From: Desulfotomaculum sp.
GTDB taxonomy: Bacteria; Bacillota; Desulfotomaculia; Desulfotomaculales; Desulfohalotomaculaceae
Assembly (NCBI GenBank): GCA_017656165.1
Contig: JACDOL010000010.1
Coordinates: 1 to 45,932, forward strand
Reading direction: 5' to 3'
Length of the DNA stretch: 45,932 nt
Below are positions 34,614-42,445 of this stretch, one piece after another (the stretch's first letter is position 1; every line of letters starts with the position of its first letter). Under the pieces are notes generated by a model, which was not told the origin of the DNA, made no database searches, and was given only the letters and a program-made list of their open reading frames with translations. The position numbers were made by a program, and so were the translations under genes.

Positions 34614-36554
34614 TTAACTAACTAGGGAACTGCATTCTTCTCCAAAGACATGGGGCAGCATTTCCTCTACTTTTTTAACGGGGATTATAGTAACGCCTTT
34701 TATCCCTACAGGAACATCCTTGGCGTTCTCCTCAGGTATAATTACTTTTTTAATCCCCGCCTGTCTTGCTCCATAAATTTTTTCGGGTATCCCTCCAACT
34801 GCTCTTACCCTGCCCTGAATTGATATTTCGCCGGTAACTGCCACATCCTGTTTTACAGGACGTTCTTCTATGGCACTTAATAGGGCAATGGTAATTGCTG
34901 CCCCGGCCGACGGGCCGTCAATGCGTCCACCGCCCACTATATTGACGTGAATGTCATAGCTGCTGATATCAATACCGGTTATTTTTCTTATCACTGATGC
35001 GGCATTAAATACAGAATCTTTAGCCATACTTCCTGCCGTATCATTAAACCTGATACTGCCCCCTCCTTCCTTGCTGGGGGGGAATGCCACTGCTTCAATT
35101 TCCAAAACAGATCCCAGAAAGCCCATTACCCCAAGGCCAAATACTCTCCCCACTTCCATTTCTGGGCTGGCCTTCTGGGTTACGTTGGGTACCAGGCGGC
35201 CGGTTTGAATTACCTCATAAACTTCCTTTTTAGTAATAGTTATTTTATTATTTTCTTTTCCCCGGTTGTTGTAGTAGGCTAGAGCATAAGTGTCGCACAG
35301 TATGTTCGTGGCTTTACGACCTTCAATTGTGTAATTGCTTATAATTTCTGCTACCCCGTCTTCCAGTTTTACGGCCAGTTTTTCAGCTGCCTGCTGCACT
35401 ATTTTTATAATATCTTCAGGTGTTAATGGTTCAAAATATACTTCTGTACAGCGGGAACGGATAGCGGGATTGAGTTCCTCTGGATCCCGGGTGGTAGCGC
35501 CAATTAAGATAAAATCTGCTGGTGCACCCTCTTCAAATAATTTCTTTACATATTTAGGTACGTTGGGATCATGAGGATCATAATATGAAGACTCAAAGTA
35601 TACCCGCTTGTCTTCCAGTACTTTCAGCAGTTTATTCTGCAGGATGGGATCCATATCACCTATTTCATCTATAAATAATACACCCCCGTGAGCTTCGGTA
35701 ACCAAGCCCGGCTTTGGTTCAGGAATACCGGTCTCAGCCATATCCCGTCGTGCACCCTGGTAAATGGGGTCATGAACTGAGCCCAACAGGGGATTGGTAA
35801 TTTCTCTTGGATCCCAGCGCAGGGTGGTCCCATCCACTTCTACAAATTTTCCTTCTTTACTAAAGGGACTGCCTTTAATCTTTTTAGCCACTTCCAGCGC
35901 CAACCTGGCAGCAGATGTTTTACCAACACCGGGCGGTCCGTAAATTATTATGTGCTGGGGAAAGGGTGATGCCAGCTTGGATACCAGGGCTTTTACCGCA
36001 CTTTCCTGCCCGATAATGTCCTCAAAGCTTTTGGGCCGCAGCAGATCTACTGCAGATGTGGACAGCTTATTGCGTTCTAATTTTTCCAAGACAGCAAGTT
36101 TTTTAAGTGTTTGAACATTTTCCGGCCCGGAACATTCTTTTAATACCTGCATCTTAACTTCCCGCACGTATTCTTCATGCCGCTGGTGCATTTTTTCAGT
36201 AATTTTTCTTTCTATGTCTTCTTCTACAGTTCGCCGGGCCAGAATATCTGCTATTTCATCTTCAATGCTGTCCAAAATTTTTGGTATCTCTTCCCACCTG
36301 GAAACTTCATTTAGGGTGGGATCTTCAAACACTAAAATCTGCAGGGCCAGAACCCTTTCCTCCAACTTTTCGGAGCGCATTAAGTTCAGCGCATCCAATT
36401 TGCTGGCCCTCAGTACCAGTTTGTCCGACCCGTAAATGTTGGTAAGCAGTTCAAAAATAGCATTAACCTGCCTGCTAATTATCTCTTTTTCTGTTAGGTG
36501 CCGGACATTATCAGTGCTTGCTGCTTTAATAAATTTTTCAATAACTTGTTTCAT
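34614..36554 (-). CDS. lonC: Lon-family ATP-dependent protease of spore formers (LonC type)
   Basis: A AAA+ serine protease. The 646-aa length and layout match the LonC family that is limited to endospore formers: a distinctive N-terminal helical region (about 1-170), an AAA+ module with Walker A IIYGPPGVGKTSAAR, Walker B GVLFIDEIGDMD and AIRSRCTEVYFEPL, then a Lon protease domain. The catalytic dyad is Ser549 (DGPSAGAA) and Lys592 (GGIPEKIYGA), 43 apart as in E. coli Lon. The classical Lon N-terminal substrate domain is absent. AAAGGGG lies upstream of the ATG. It is between rplI and dnaB, probably co-transcribed with rplI. A role in sporulation is inferred from the family. Confidence 0.93.
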   Translation of the reverse strand: MKQVIEKFIKAASTDNVRHLTEKEIISRQVNAIFELLTNIYGSDKLVLRASKLDALNLMRSEKLEERVLALQILVFEDPTLNEVSRWEEIPKILDSIEDEIADILARRTVEEDIERKITEKMHQRHEEYVREVKMQVLKECSGPENVQTLKKLAVLEKLERNKLSTSAVDLLRPKSFEDIIGQESAVKALVSKLASPFPQHIIIYGPPGVGKTSAARLALEVAKKIKGSPFSKEGKFVEVDGTTLRWDPREITNPLLGSVHDPIYQGARRDMAETGIPEPKPGLVTEAHGGVLFIDEIGDMDPILQNKLLKVLEDKRVYFESSYYDPHDPNVPKYVKKLFEEGAPADFILIGATTRDPEELNPAIRSRCTEVYFEPLTPEDIIKIVQQAAEKLAVKLEDGVAEIISNYTIEGRKATNILCDTYALAYYNNRGKENNKITITKKEVYEVIQTGRLVPNVTQKASPEMEVGRVFGLGVMGFLGSVLEIEAVAFPPSKEGGGSIRFNDTAGSMAKDSVFNAASVIRKITGIDISSYDIHVNIVGGGRIDGPSAGAAITIALLSAIEERPVKQDVAVTGEISIQGRVRAVGGIPEKIYGARQAGIKKVIIPEENAKDVPVGIKGVTIIPVKKVEEMLPHVFGEECSSLVS

Positions 36555-36621
36555 AAGGCCTTGCCCCTTTCAAAGTACCAGGAAGATGCTGATAACTGCG
36601 AGGTGGCAGCTGATCTAAAGC

Positions 36622-37071
36622 CTATTTTTCTTCTGCAACAGAAACTTTCAGTTCTGCCTGTACTTTGGGATGTAGTTTTACAGTAATATGATGAACTCCC
36701 AGGCTCTTAATGGGTGATTTCAGTTCTATTTTTTTCTTGTCTATTTTCAGATTATGATGCTTCTTTAACTGTTCAGCAATTTCTTTGCTGCTTACGGCAC
36801 CGAAAAGTTTTCCGCCCTCTCCTACCTTGGCAGTTAACTTAACCTCTATTTTTTCTAGTTCAGCTTTTATTTCCTTAGCCTCCTGTAAAATCTGCTCCTG
36901 CCTGCGCTGTTCGGCTTTTTTCATTTGAGCAAGTTCTTTAAGTTTTCCTTCCGAAGCCTCACTGGCCAGGTTCCGCGGTATGAGATAGTTCCTGGCATAA
37001 CCTTCGGCTACTTCTACCACATCACCTTTTTTACCCAGTTTGCGAACGTCCTGTTTTAAAATAACTTTCAT
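36622..37071 (-). CDS. rplI: 50S ribosomal protein L9
   Basis: L9 binds 23S rRNA near the L1 stalk and affects frame maintenance. The 149-aa protein has the N-terminal RNA-binding domain with the L9 signature GKKGDVVEVAEGYARNYLIP, a long connecting helix (QMKKAEQRRQEQILQEAKEI) and the C-terminal domain (GGKLFGAVSSKEIAEQL). GGAGG lies before the ATG. It is 17 bp after yybS and about 70 bp before lonC in the same direction, the common Firmicute order yybS-rplI-(lonC)-dnaB. Confidence 0.98.
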   Translation of the reverse strand: MKVILKQDVRKLGKKGDVVEVAEGYARNYLIPRNLASEASEGKLKELAQMKKAEQRRQEQILQEAKEIKAELEKIEVKLTAKVGEGGKLFGAVSSKEIAEQLKKHHNLKIDKKKIELKSPIKSLGVHHITVKLHPKVQAELKVSVAEEK

Positions 37072-37087
37072 ATCTATCCAGCCTCCT

Positions 37088-38056
37088 TCAATTCAGCGAT
37101 TTTTTCTTATTAATCCTGCGAATATCTATCAGCGGGTCTATTACTCCTATTCCAAGCAGTAAAACTGGTGTAAAAGGCCAAATAACTGCAAATAAGAGCA
37201 GGATTAGTTTAAACAGCGGGTGTAAAGGTATTTTTTTATAATAGTAAGTGACAACAGAAATTCCAAGCATAATAAAAATTATACAGGAAACATACAAAAT
37301 ATTTTTACCTATAACTGCTGTGGTCTCCAGCTGGTAGCGGTCACCCAACAGCGTCAGTGCCAGTCCTATAACCAGTGACCAAAGCGAATACCAGGGAAAT
37401 GTCCAGCAGCTGAATGAAGGCAGGGGTACCACTTCATGGTCCAGGCGTTTTAATACTGCCCTGGCCAATAAATATGTTATTATTGATGACATCACTGCCC
37501 CAATGGTTAAAATCCCCGGGAAAAGTATGCTTATCACATGCAGCGTTCTCTGCATGGACTGCTTATACTCCTGCTCATCAATATTTTTTAACAAGCCTGC
37601 ATCCTTGTAAAACTCCAGGCTCTCATCAACTGCCGACCGCATTTGTGTTTCCAAGTAGTTGAGTTCAACCCCGGTCAGCAGTGCAGTTAATATTATAATT
37701 ATAAATGTTAGAAATGCAGATACAATACTGCAGGCAGTTATACTTTTGCCGGCAGTTATTTTGTTTTTAAATAAAAGCCCCAGCAGCAGACCCAGGGGTG
37801 CAAACTGTATCATTAACGCCGTTACGCTTAATGGTTCTGAATACAAAATTAACAGCAGGATATATGAAACTGCAAGGGTTAAGATACCCTTTTTTAATCC
37901 ATGACGGTAAACTACCAGCGTTAACGGCAGGGGAAGAAGGACACCAGTGATAAACAGCAGTACTGGAATATAAAAACCAATTACAGCTATTATGGCTGTC
38001 AGGGCAGCAAAAAGTGCCCCTTCTACCGTTGAACGGGTACTATAATTGTATGTCAA
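37088..38056 (-). CDS. yybS: YybS family membrane protein (DUF2232)
   Basis: A polytopic membrane protein of unknown function, with about eight hydrophobic helices, e.g. GALFAALTAIIAVIGFYIPV, LLFITGVLLPLPLTLVVY and PLFKLILLLFAVIWPFTPVL. It resembles S-component-like transport proteins in fold prediction terms, but no ligand can be assigned. The frame opens with a GTG at 38065 that overlaps the ribosome site; AGAGGTG lies 6 bases before a TTG at 38056, my preferred start (322 aa). It is located directly upstream of rplI, as is yybS in Bacillus. A dispersed repeat lies immediately upstream. Confidence 0.85.
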   Translation of the reverse strand: MTYNYSTRSTVEGALFAALTAIIAVIGFYIPVLLFITGVLLPLPLTLVVYRHGLKKGILTLAVSYILLLILYSEPLSVTALMIQFAPLGLLLGLLFKNKITAGKSITACSIVSAFLTFIIIILTALLTGVELNYLETQMRSAVDESLEFYKDAGLLKNIDEQEYKQSMQRTLHVISILFPGILTIGAVMSSIITYLLARAVLKRLDHEVVPLPSFSCWTFPWYSLWSLVIGLALTLLGDRYQLETTAVIGKNILYVSCIIFIMLGISVVTYYYKKIPLHPLFKLILLLFAVIWPFTPVLLLGIGVIDPLIDIRRINKKKSLN

Positions 38057-38100
38057 TAAATTCACCTCTTTTTCCCGCCTGAATCGGTGTTATCACCGCC

Positions 38101-38136
38101 GAGGTATTTATACTCTGAAAACACGACGGCACATTA
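38101..38136 (-). repeat. Dispersed intergenic repeat, copy 3 (shorter)
   Basis: Related to 3874-3920 and 25356-25402 (GGTATTTA, CTGAAAACACG and CGGCACAT), but lacking the CTTGAACGAA end. It overlaps the stop codon of the MazG-like gene by three bases, in the same orientation as the other copies. Confidence 0.68.
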
Positions 38137-38478
38137 TAAAATTCCCTTTCCACTTTTTGACCCGTGTTCGTTAATCCGGTATTCCAGCAGTTGACTTAAA
38201 TCCCCGTACCACCGCTCTACCTCGTGACCGTCATCTATACCCTGGCGCAGTTTGGACTCAATTTTAAGATCCAGCCGCGAAAAATTAATTCCCAGGCGGC
38301 GGCCTAGTATATATGCTGTAATTACCAGGCTGGCCAGGGCGTCCAGCAGTTTTTCCTCGCTGCCTTTAACCATTGCTTTAAACAAGGCAGCAAGCGACGC
38401 CAGTATATCTGCCTTCAACCACTCTATCACTCTTATATTTTTAGCAATACCGCTATCCTGGTTGGGTGACGGGAACAT
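38134..38478 (-). CDS. MazG-like family protein
   Basis: A 114-aa helical protein resembling the MazG-like family found in Firmicutes, relatives of all-alpha NTP pyrophosphatases. The helical core (NIRVIEWLKADILASLAALF and KLLDALASLVITAYILGRRLG) resembles the family, but the classical EExxE metal motif of active MazG is not obvious, so enzyme activity is doubtful. GGAGGGGGT lies before the ATG. It sits between the rpsR terminator and yybS; its end overlaps a dispersed repeat. Confidence 0.75.
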   Translation of the reverse strand: MFPSPNQDSGIAKNIRVIEWLKADILASLAALFKAMVKGSEEKLLDALASLVITAYILGRRLGINFSRLDLKIESKLRQGIDDGHEVERWYGDLSQLLEYRINEHGSKSGKGIL

Positions 38479-38654
38479 AGGTACCCCCTCCTTTTAATTC
38501 CCCTGCAGCATTACTCAAAGCAAAATAAATCTTAAAAAAACTTGCTCTAAAGAATGAATACTTTCTAGCACCAGAAGAACTTTTCCTGCCCGTTTAACCT
38601 GTTATTTGTTGTATTTATAGTAATTTTTTCCTGAAATTGTAAAGCAGCTGCAAA

Positions 38655-38692
38655 GATGTATATATAGATGTATATATATATATATATATACA
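38655..38692. repeat. TA dinucleotide microsatellite
   Basis: GATGTATATATA occurs twice, the second copy running into (TA)10 at 38671-38690. TG(TA)10CA is a perfect 24-bp palindrome directly before the rpsR terminator. Such long TA runs are uncommon in bacteria and prone to slippage. The remaining gap 38479-38654 shows nothing recognisable. Confidence 0.85.
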
Positions 38693-38721
38693 AAAAAGGA
38701 AAGGGAGCCAAAGCTCCCTTT
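38691..38721 (-). terminator. Terminator of rpsF-ssb-rpsR
   Basis: AAAGGGAGC and GCTCCCTTT form a perfect 9-bp stem with a 4-base loop, followed by CCTTTTTTG on the minus strand. It lies 19 bp after rpsR. Confidence 0.9.
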
Positions 38722-38740
38722 GCTGTCCAGCATTCTTTAA

Positions 38741-38965
38741 TTATTCAATGGTGAATGGCAGTAAAGCCATTACGCGTGCCCTCTTGATTGCTGTGGTAAG
38801 CATACGCTGGTGTCTAGCGCAGTTACCGGATATACGGCGGGGCAGTATTTTACCGCGCTCGGTGATGTATTTTTTAAGACGGTTTACATCTTTGAAATCT
38901 ATTTCATCCATTTTATCTACACAAAAGCTGCAGATGCGCTTTTTCTTACGGCGATCTCTGGCCAT
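38741..38965 (-). CDS. rpsR: 30S ribosomal protein S18
   Basis: S18 binds the 16S rRNA platform as a heterodimer with S6. The 74-aa protein has the typical basic N-terminus and [22 protein letters not shown]. It is a cysteine-containing (zinc-type, C+) form with CSFC near the N-terminus and a further Cys in SGNCARH, so zinc binding is likely. GGAGGG lies before the ATG. It is the last gene of rpsF-ssb-rpsR, 15 bp after ssb, followed by a strong terminator. Confidence 0.98.
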   Translation of the reverse strand: MARDRRKKKRICSFCVDKMDEIDFKDVNRLKKYITERGKILPRRISGNCARHQRMLTTAIKRARVMALLPFTIE

Positions 38966-38980
38966 GTTTTCCCTCCTTTA

Positions 38981-39403
38981 TTAAAACGGAACATCATCTG
39001 TGTCATCAGAGAAGCTTATTTCACTAGCAAAACCACCAGTACCTGAGCTGTCAAACTCCTGTACTGTGCCCGCTCCTCCTCTATCTTTACGATCTAAAAA
39101 CCGCACATTATCGGCAACCACTTCGACAGCTTTACGTCTTATTCCTTGATTATCGTCATAGGAACGAATCTGCAAGCGACCTTCCACGGCTACTAAACGA
39201 CCTTTGTTTAAATTATTTGCACAAATTTCGGCTAACTTCTGCCACGTCACTATATCAATAAAATCAGCTTCTCTTTCACCTTGTTTATTGGTAAATGGTC
39301 GGTCTACAGCCAAGGTAAACTTGGTCACAGCCACTCCGCTGGTGGTGTAACGGGGTTCGGGGTCGCGTGTTAATCTACCAATTAAAATGACTTTATTTAA
39401 CAA
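38981..39403 (-). CDS. ssb: Single-stranded DNA-binding protein
   Basis: SSB coats single-stranded DNA and recruits repair and replication proteins. The 140-aa protein has an OB fold (LNKVILIGRLTRDPEPRYT, FIDIVTWQKLAEICANNLNKG, GRLQIRSYDD), a flexible Gly/Ser linker and the acidic C-terminal tip DDTDDVPF that binds partners. The open frame begins at a GTG (39412), but this GTG is inside the ribosome site GGGGTGA; the TTG at 39403 is 5 bases after it and gives the standard N-terminus. It lies between rpsF and rpsR, the universal Firmicute arrangement. Confidence 0.97.
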   Translation of the reverse strand: MLNKVILIGRLTRDPEPRYTTSGVAVTKFTLAVDRPFTNKQGEREADFIDIVTWQKLAEICANNLNKGRLVAVEGRLQIRSYDDNQGIRRKAVEVVADNVRFLDRKDRGGAGTVQEFDSSGTGGFASEISFSDDTDDVPF

Positions 39404-39429
39404 AAAAATCACCCCGATAAAAATATAAA

Positions 39430-39717
39430 TTAGTCTTCTTTACGGATAATTATGTGGCGCAGTATACCGTCAGTAATTTTCAGTACACGGTCCAGCTCAT
39501 TGGTAACTTCCACTTCAGACTGGAAGTTAACAATTACATAAAAACCTTCTGCATACTTGTCAATTTTGTAAGCTAAACGGCGTTTGCCCCATTTTTCAAC
39601 TTCTAAAACTTCTCCACCGTTGTTTTTAATGAGGCTGGTAAACTTGTTAATAACCGTTTCCAGTGCTTCTTCTTCCAGATCAGGACGGATAATAAATGTC
39701 AACTCATATTTACGCAA
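39430..39717 (-). CDS. rpsF: 30S ribosomal protein S6
   Basis: S6 pairs with S18 in the 30S platform. The 95-aa product is typical in length, with MRKYELTFIIRPDLEEEALE, EVEKWGKRRLAYKI and DGILRHIIIR. The start is a TTG with GGAGGTG 7 bases upstream. It is the first gene of the rpsF-ssb-rpsR operon. In several Firmicutes the operon leader is autoregulated by the S6:S18 complex; the 110-bp upstream region has a GC-rich segment near 39740-39775, but I could not confirm the S6:S18 motif. Confidence 0.98.
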   Translation of the reverse strand: MRKYELTFIIRPDLEEEALETVINKFTSLIKNNGGEVLEVEKWGKRRLAYKIDKYAEGFYVIVNFQSEVEVTNELDRVLKITDGILRHIIIRKED

Positions 39718-39829
39718 GCCTCTTCACCTCCTCCCTTGGTCTTTGGCCCCATCTCCTTGGATAGAGCGGGAGAGAACGCATTGTTCTTCCAAATACGGAG
39801 TATATCACAGACGGTGAGCAATAGCAAGC

Positions 39830-40030
39830 TCATCCATCATTTTTTTCTGCCTGGCTGACAACGGCCTTTACGCTCTTTTCAAACTTGGGGCGGGGCAGCA
39901 TTATAACCCGGCCGCAGGTGGTGCATTTAATTCTGATATCTACACCTGTACGCATTATTTCCCATTGGTCGCCACCACAAGGGTGTGTTTTTCGCATTTT
40001 TACAATATCACCTACGCTGTAGCGAATCAT
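39830..40030 (-). CDS. DUF951 family small protein
   Basis: A 66-aa protein of the DUF951 family, conserved next to rpsF/ychF genes in Firmicutes and of unknown function. Conserved features are YSVGDIVKMRKTHPCGGDQW, IMRTGVDIRIKCTTCGRVIM and LPRPKFEK. One Cys in HPCGG and the pair CTTC suggest a zinc-binding, RNA- or DNA-associated fold; this is inference. The frame extends to 40078, but GGGGGGT is just upstream of the ATG at 40030, which gives the family-typical start MIRYSVGD. Confidence 0.9.
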   Translation of the reverse strand: MIRYSVGDIVKMRKTHPCGGDQWEIMRTGVDIRIKCTTCGRVIMLPRPKFEKSVKAVVSQAEKNDG

Positions 40031-40066
40031 ATTTACCCCCCAAAATGCTGAATTTATATAATAATA

Positions 40067-40102
40067 TAACGGCATCATCTACTTATGTAAATGATGCCGT
40101 TA
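40067..40102 (-). terminator. Terminator of the M18 aminopeptidase gene
   Basis: TAACGGCATCAT and ATGATGCCGTTA form a perfect 12-bp stem with a 12-base loop, followed by TATTATTATAT on the minus strand. It lies 9 bp after the stop codon. Confidence 0.78.
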
Positions 40103-40111
40103 TAAATAATC

Positions 40112-41518
40112 TTAATGAGAGAAAAATACCTTGTATGCCTGATATGCAGCGTAAACATCCACTTTACTGGATATTTCAAAGGGAGAGTGCATACCCAGGA
40201 GAGGTACACCACAGTCAACTACATCCATACCGTATACCGCCATCAGGTAGGCAATGGTACCGCCTCCACCTTGATCTACTTTTCCCAGTTCACCGATCTG
40301 CCATGGAATATTGTTATCGCTAAACAACTTTCGTATGTAACCTAAAAACTCAGCATGAGCATCATTAGCATGGACCTTACCACGGGTGCCGGTGTATTTT
40401 GTTAATGCTACCCCGTATCCCAGTTTGCAGGCATTCATTTTTTCTAAAACATTTTCGTAATTGGGGTCCATTCCTGCAGTAACATCTGCAGATAGTGCTT
40501 TTGAATTAGCCAGACAGCGGCGCAAAACCAGTTCACTGTAACCGGACAGAAGCCTGTCCAGCAGTTCTGCCATAAAATTCTCAAAAGTCCTGGCTGCCAT
40601 GCCGGTATTTCCGCTGGAACCAATTTCTTCTTTATCCATTATTATATTAACTGAAGTATTTCTAGGTACATTTACATCCATAATTGCCTTCAAGGAAGTA
40701 TACACGCATACCCTGTCATCCTGGCCATAAGAACCTATCATACTGCGGTCTAACCCTACATCTCTTGCCGGCCAAGCGGGAACAGCTTCAAACTCTGCGC
40801 TGGTAAAGTCCTCTTCTGTAATTCCAAACTGCTGATTCAATTTTTCTAAAACAGCAAGCTTTACAGGATTAGTTACATTTTCATTTTTTAAAGGAATACC
40901 ACCTACTAGAATATTCAGTCCTTCACCTTCAATGGCTTCAGACATTTTCTTATTCATTTGATCCTTTGCCAAATGCGGAAGCAGGTCAGTAATGGTAAAA
41001 ACGGGGTCACTGGCGTCTTCTCCTATAATTAACGGTATTGATGTACCGTTTTTTAAGCAGATTACTCCATGTAATGCCAAGGGAATACCTAACCAATGAT
41101 ATTTTTTAATTCCACCGTAATAGTGGGTCTTTAACAAAGCTAAATCATTCTTTTCGTAAAGTGGATTGGGTTTTAAATCCAGCCTGGGAACGTCATTATG
41201 TGAGCCAATAATATTACAGCCTTGTTCAATGGGTTCAGACCCTATAACTGCAAGCATAACAGCCTTATTACGGTAGTTAAAAATAACCCTGCTGCCCGGC
41301 TGCAGCTGTTTAGCTTCTGTAATGGGAACAAAGCCGTTATTTTGGGCCAGTGAGGCAGCTTGTGCTGCAGTTTCTCTTTCAGTTTTAGACTGATTAAGAA
41401 ACGACTTGTACTCCTCGTTAAAGGCAAAAATGTCAGACATTAAATTTTGCCCTGTATTATGCCATGCACTTTTGGGAGAATACAAAAGATTTTCTGCCGG
41501 ATGCTTTGTTTGATTCAT
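40112..41518 (-). CDS. M18 family zinc aminopeptidase
   Basis: A cytoplasmic dodecameric-type aminopeptidase, related to aspartyl aminopeptidases, that removes N-terminal (often acidic) residues. The 468-aa sequence shows the metal-binding blocks GSHNDVPRLDLKP (His/Asp), MDKEEIGSSGNTGM (Glu-Glu), SADVTAGMDPNYE and, near the end, GVPLLGMHSPFE (His). These are characteristic of M18. GGAGGG lies 6 bases before the ATG. It is a stand-alone gene with a terminator. The precise specificity cannot be read from the sequence. Confidence 0.94.
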   Translation of the reverse strand: MNQTKHPAENLLYSPKSAWHNTGQNLMSDIFAFNEEYKSFLNQSKTERETAAQAASLAQNNGFVPITEAKQLQPGSRVIFNYRNKAVMLAVIGSEPIEQGCNIIGSHNDVPRLDLKPNPLYEKNDLALLKTHYYGGIKKYHWLGIPLALHGVICLKNGTSIPLIIGEDASDPVFTITDLLPHLAKDQMNKKMSEAIEGEGLNILVGGIPLKNENVTNPVKLAVLEKLNQQFGITEEDFTSAEFEAVPAWPARDVGLDRSMIGSYGQDDRVCVYTSLKAIMDVNVPRNTSVNIIMDKEEIGSSGNTGMAARTFENFMAELLDRLLSGYSELVLRRCLANSKALSADVTAGMDPNYENVLEKMNACKLGYGVALTKYTGTRGKVHANDAHAEFLGYIRKLFSDNNIPWQIGELGKVDQGGGGTIAYLMAVYGMDVVDCGVPLLGMHSPFEISSKVDVYAAYQAYKVFFSH

Positions 41519-41544
41519 TTTAACCCTCCTGAAAATGTAAAATT

Positions 41545-41562
41545 CAGGGTTATTATACCCTG
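41545..41562 (-). terminator. Possible terminator of cvpA
   Basis: CAGGGT and ACCCTG form a 6-bp stem with a 6-base loop, followed by AATTTTACATTTTC on the minus strand, about 40 bp after the cvpA stop. It is short, so only moderately convincing. Confidence 0.5.
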
Positions 41563-41603
41563 CTTAAAAAAAGTTACTCTCAACGCCGGTAAGGATTATA
41601 ATG

Positions 41604-42338
41604 TCATACTGAATTCATATATTTTTCTAGTATCATTGGTTTAAGCCAGTTTCCTGCCGGACTCCAATCTAATTTCGCCAGCATCTTCCAAAAATAGCTG
41701 CCCAGTTTAGAATTCTCCACAGCCTCTGTTATTGATGTTTCACCTCCTACCAGTGCAAATGGCAGCTGCAGGGGCATTAGCACTGCCATAATTATAAATA
41801 CGAGTAATACTCCCCGGACTACACCAAACAGCGCACCGCCCACGCGGTTAAACGGGGCAAATATTCCCCAGTCCACTATCCCATGCAGAATATTTCCTAA
41901 AAACTTAATTGCCAGGTCTACTGCTATAAGCAGCAGTACAAATGAAATTATATTTAATGTACCCTGTGCCAACCCCAGGCTCAGCATGTCTCCAATTGTA
42001 CCGGAATTATTTATTGAATTCTGCTGTACTATTTTTAATACTAACGGAGATAATAATTGAGAATAATTTTCTGCTTGTTGAATGGTGATTAATGTTATGT
42101 TGTATGCATCTGAGGGCAGTATAAAACCCAGTATATGTTTATAAAGGGGCATTATTTTTTTATCCAGCTGCCAGCCGGCAATAAAATAATCTGTTAATGC
42201 CTGGTGATATTTATAAGCTGCTAATATTCCCACCACAACTCCAAGAAGACCGGTTATTGATTTAATCAATCCTGTTATAAATCCTCGAAAAGCCGAGCAG
42301 CAGACAATAACCAGTATAACAATATCTATCCAGTTCAC
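41604..42338 (-). CDS. cvpA: CvpA family membrane protein
   Basis: A polytopic membrane protein of the CvpA family. About four helices are visible (IDIVILVIVCCSAFRGFITG, LLGVVVGILAAY, LNIISFVLLLIAVDLAIKFL and GALFGVVRGVLLVFIIMAVL), with the conserved FNRVGGALFGVVRG block. CvpA proteins are linked to envelope stress and to colicin V export in E. coli, but the molecular role is unknown. At 244 aa it is slightly longer than Bacillus YshB. The start is a GTG after GGGAGGG. It is downstream of the ykvI-like gene, with a terminator between. Confidence 0.9.
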   Translation of the reverse strand: MNWIDIVILVIVCCSAFRGFITGLIKSITGLLGVVVGILAAYKYHQALTDYFIAGWQLDKKIMPLYKHILGFILPSDAYNITLITIQQAENYSQLLSPLVLKIVQQNSINNSGTIGDMLSLGLAQGTLNIISFVLLLIAVDLAIKFLGNILHGIVDWGIFAPFNRVGGALFGVVRGVLLVFIIMAVLMPLQLPFALVGGETSITEAVENSKLGSYFWKMLAKLDWSPAGNWLKPMILEKYMNSV

Positions 42339-42416
42339 TTTAATCCCTCCCAGTTATAATTATTTTACCAAAAATAATAAAACTTAGGTCTATCACCAGC
42401 ATTTTTAAGAACAAAA

Positions 42417-42445
42417 AACCTTCAAATGTAAGTCATTTGAAGGTT
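42417..42445 (-). terminator. Terminator of the YkvI-like gene
   Basis: AACCTTCAAATG and CATTTGAAGGTT form a perfect 12-bp stem with a 5-base loop, followed by TTTTGTTCTT on the minus strand. The stem overlaps the stop codon of the transporter gene. Confidence 0.9.

Noticed and set aside
39718-39829. S6:S18-binding autoregulatory leader before rpsF
   Set aside because: The spacer is of suitable length and partly GC-rich, but I could not identify the conserved CCG-bulge motif by eye.
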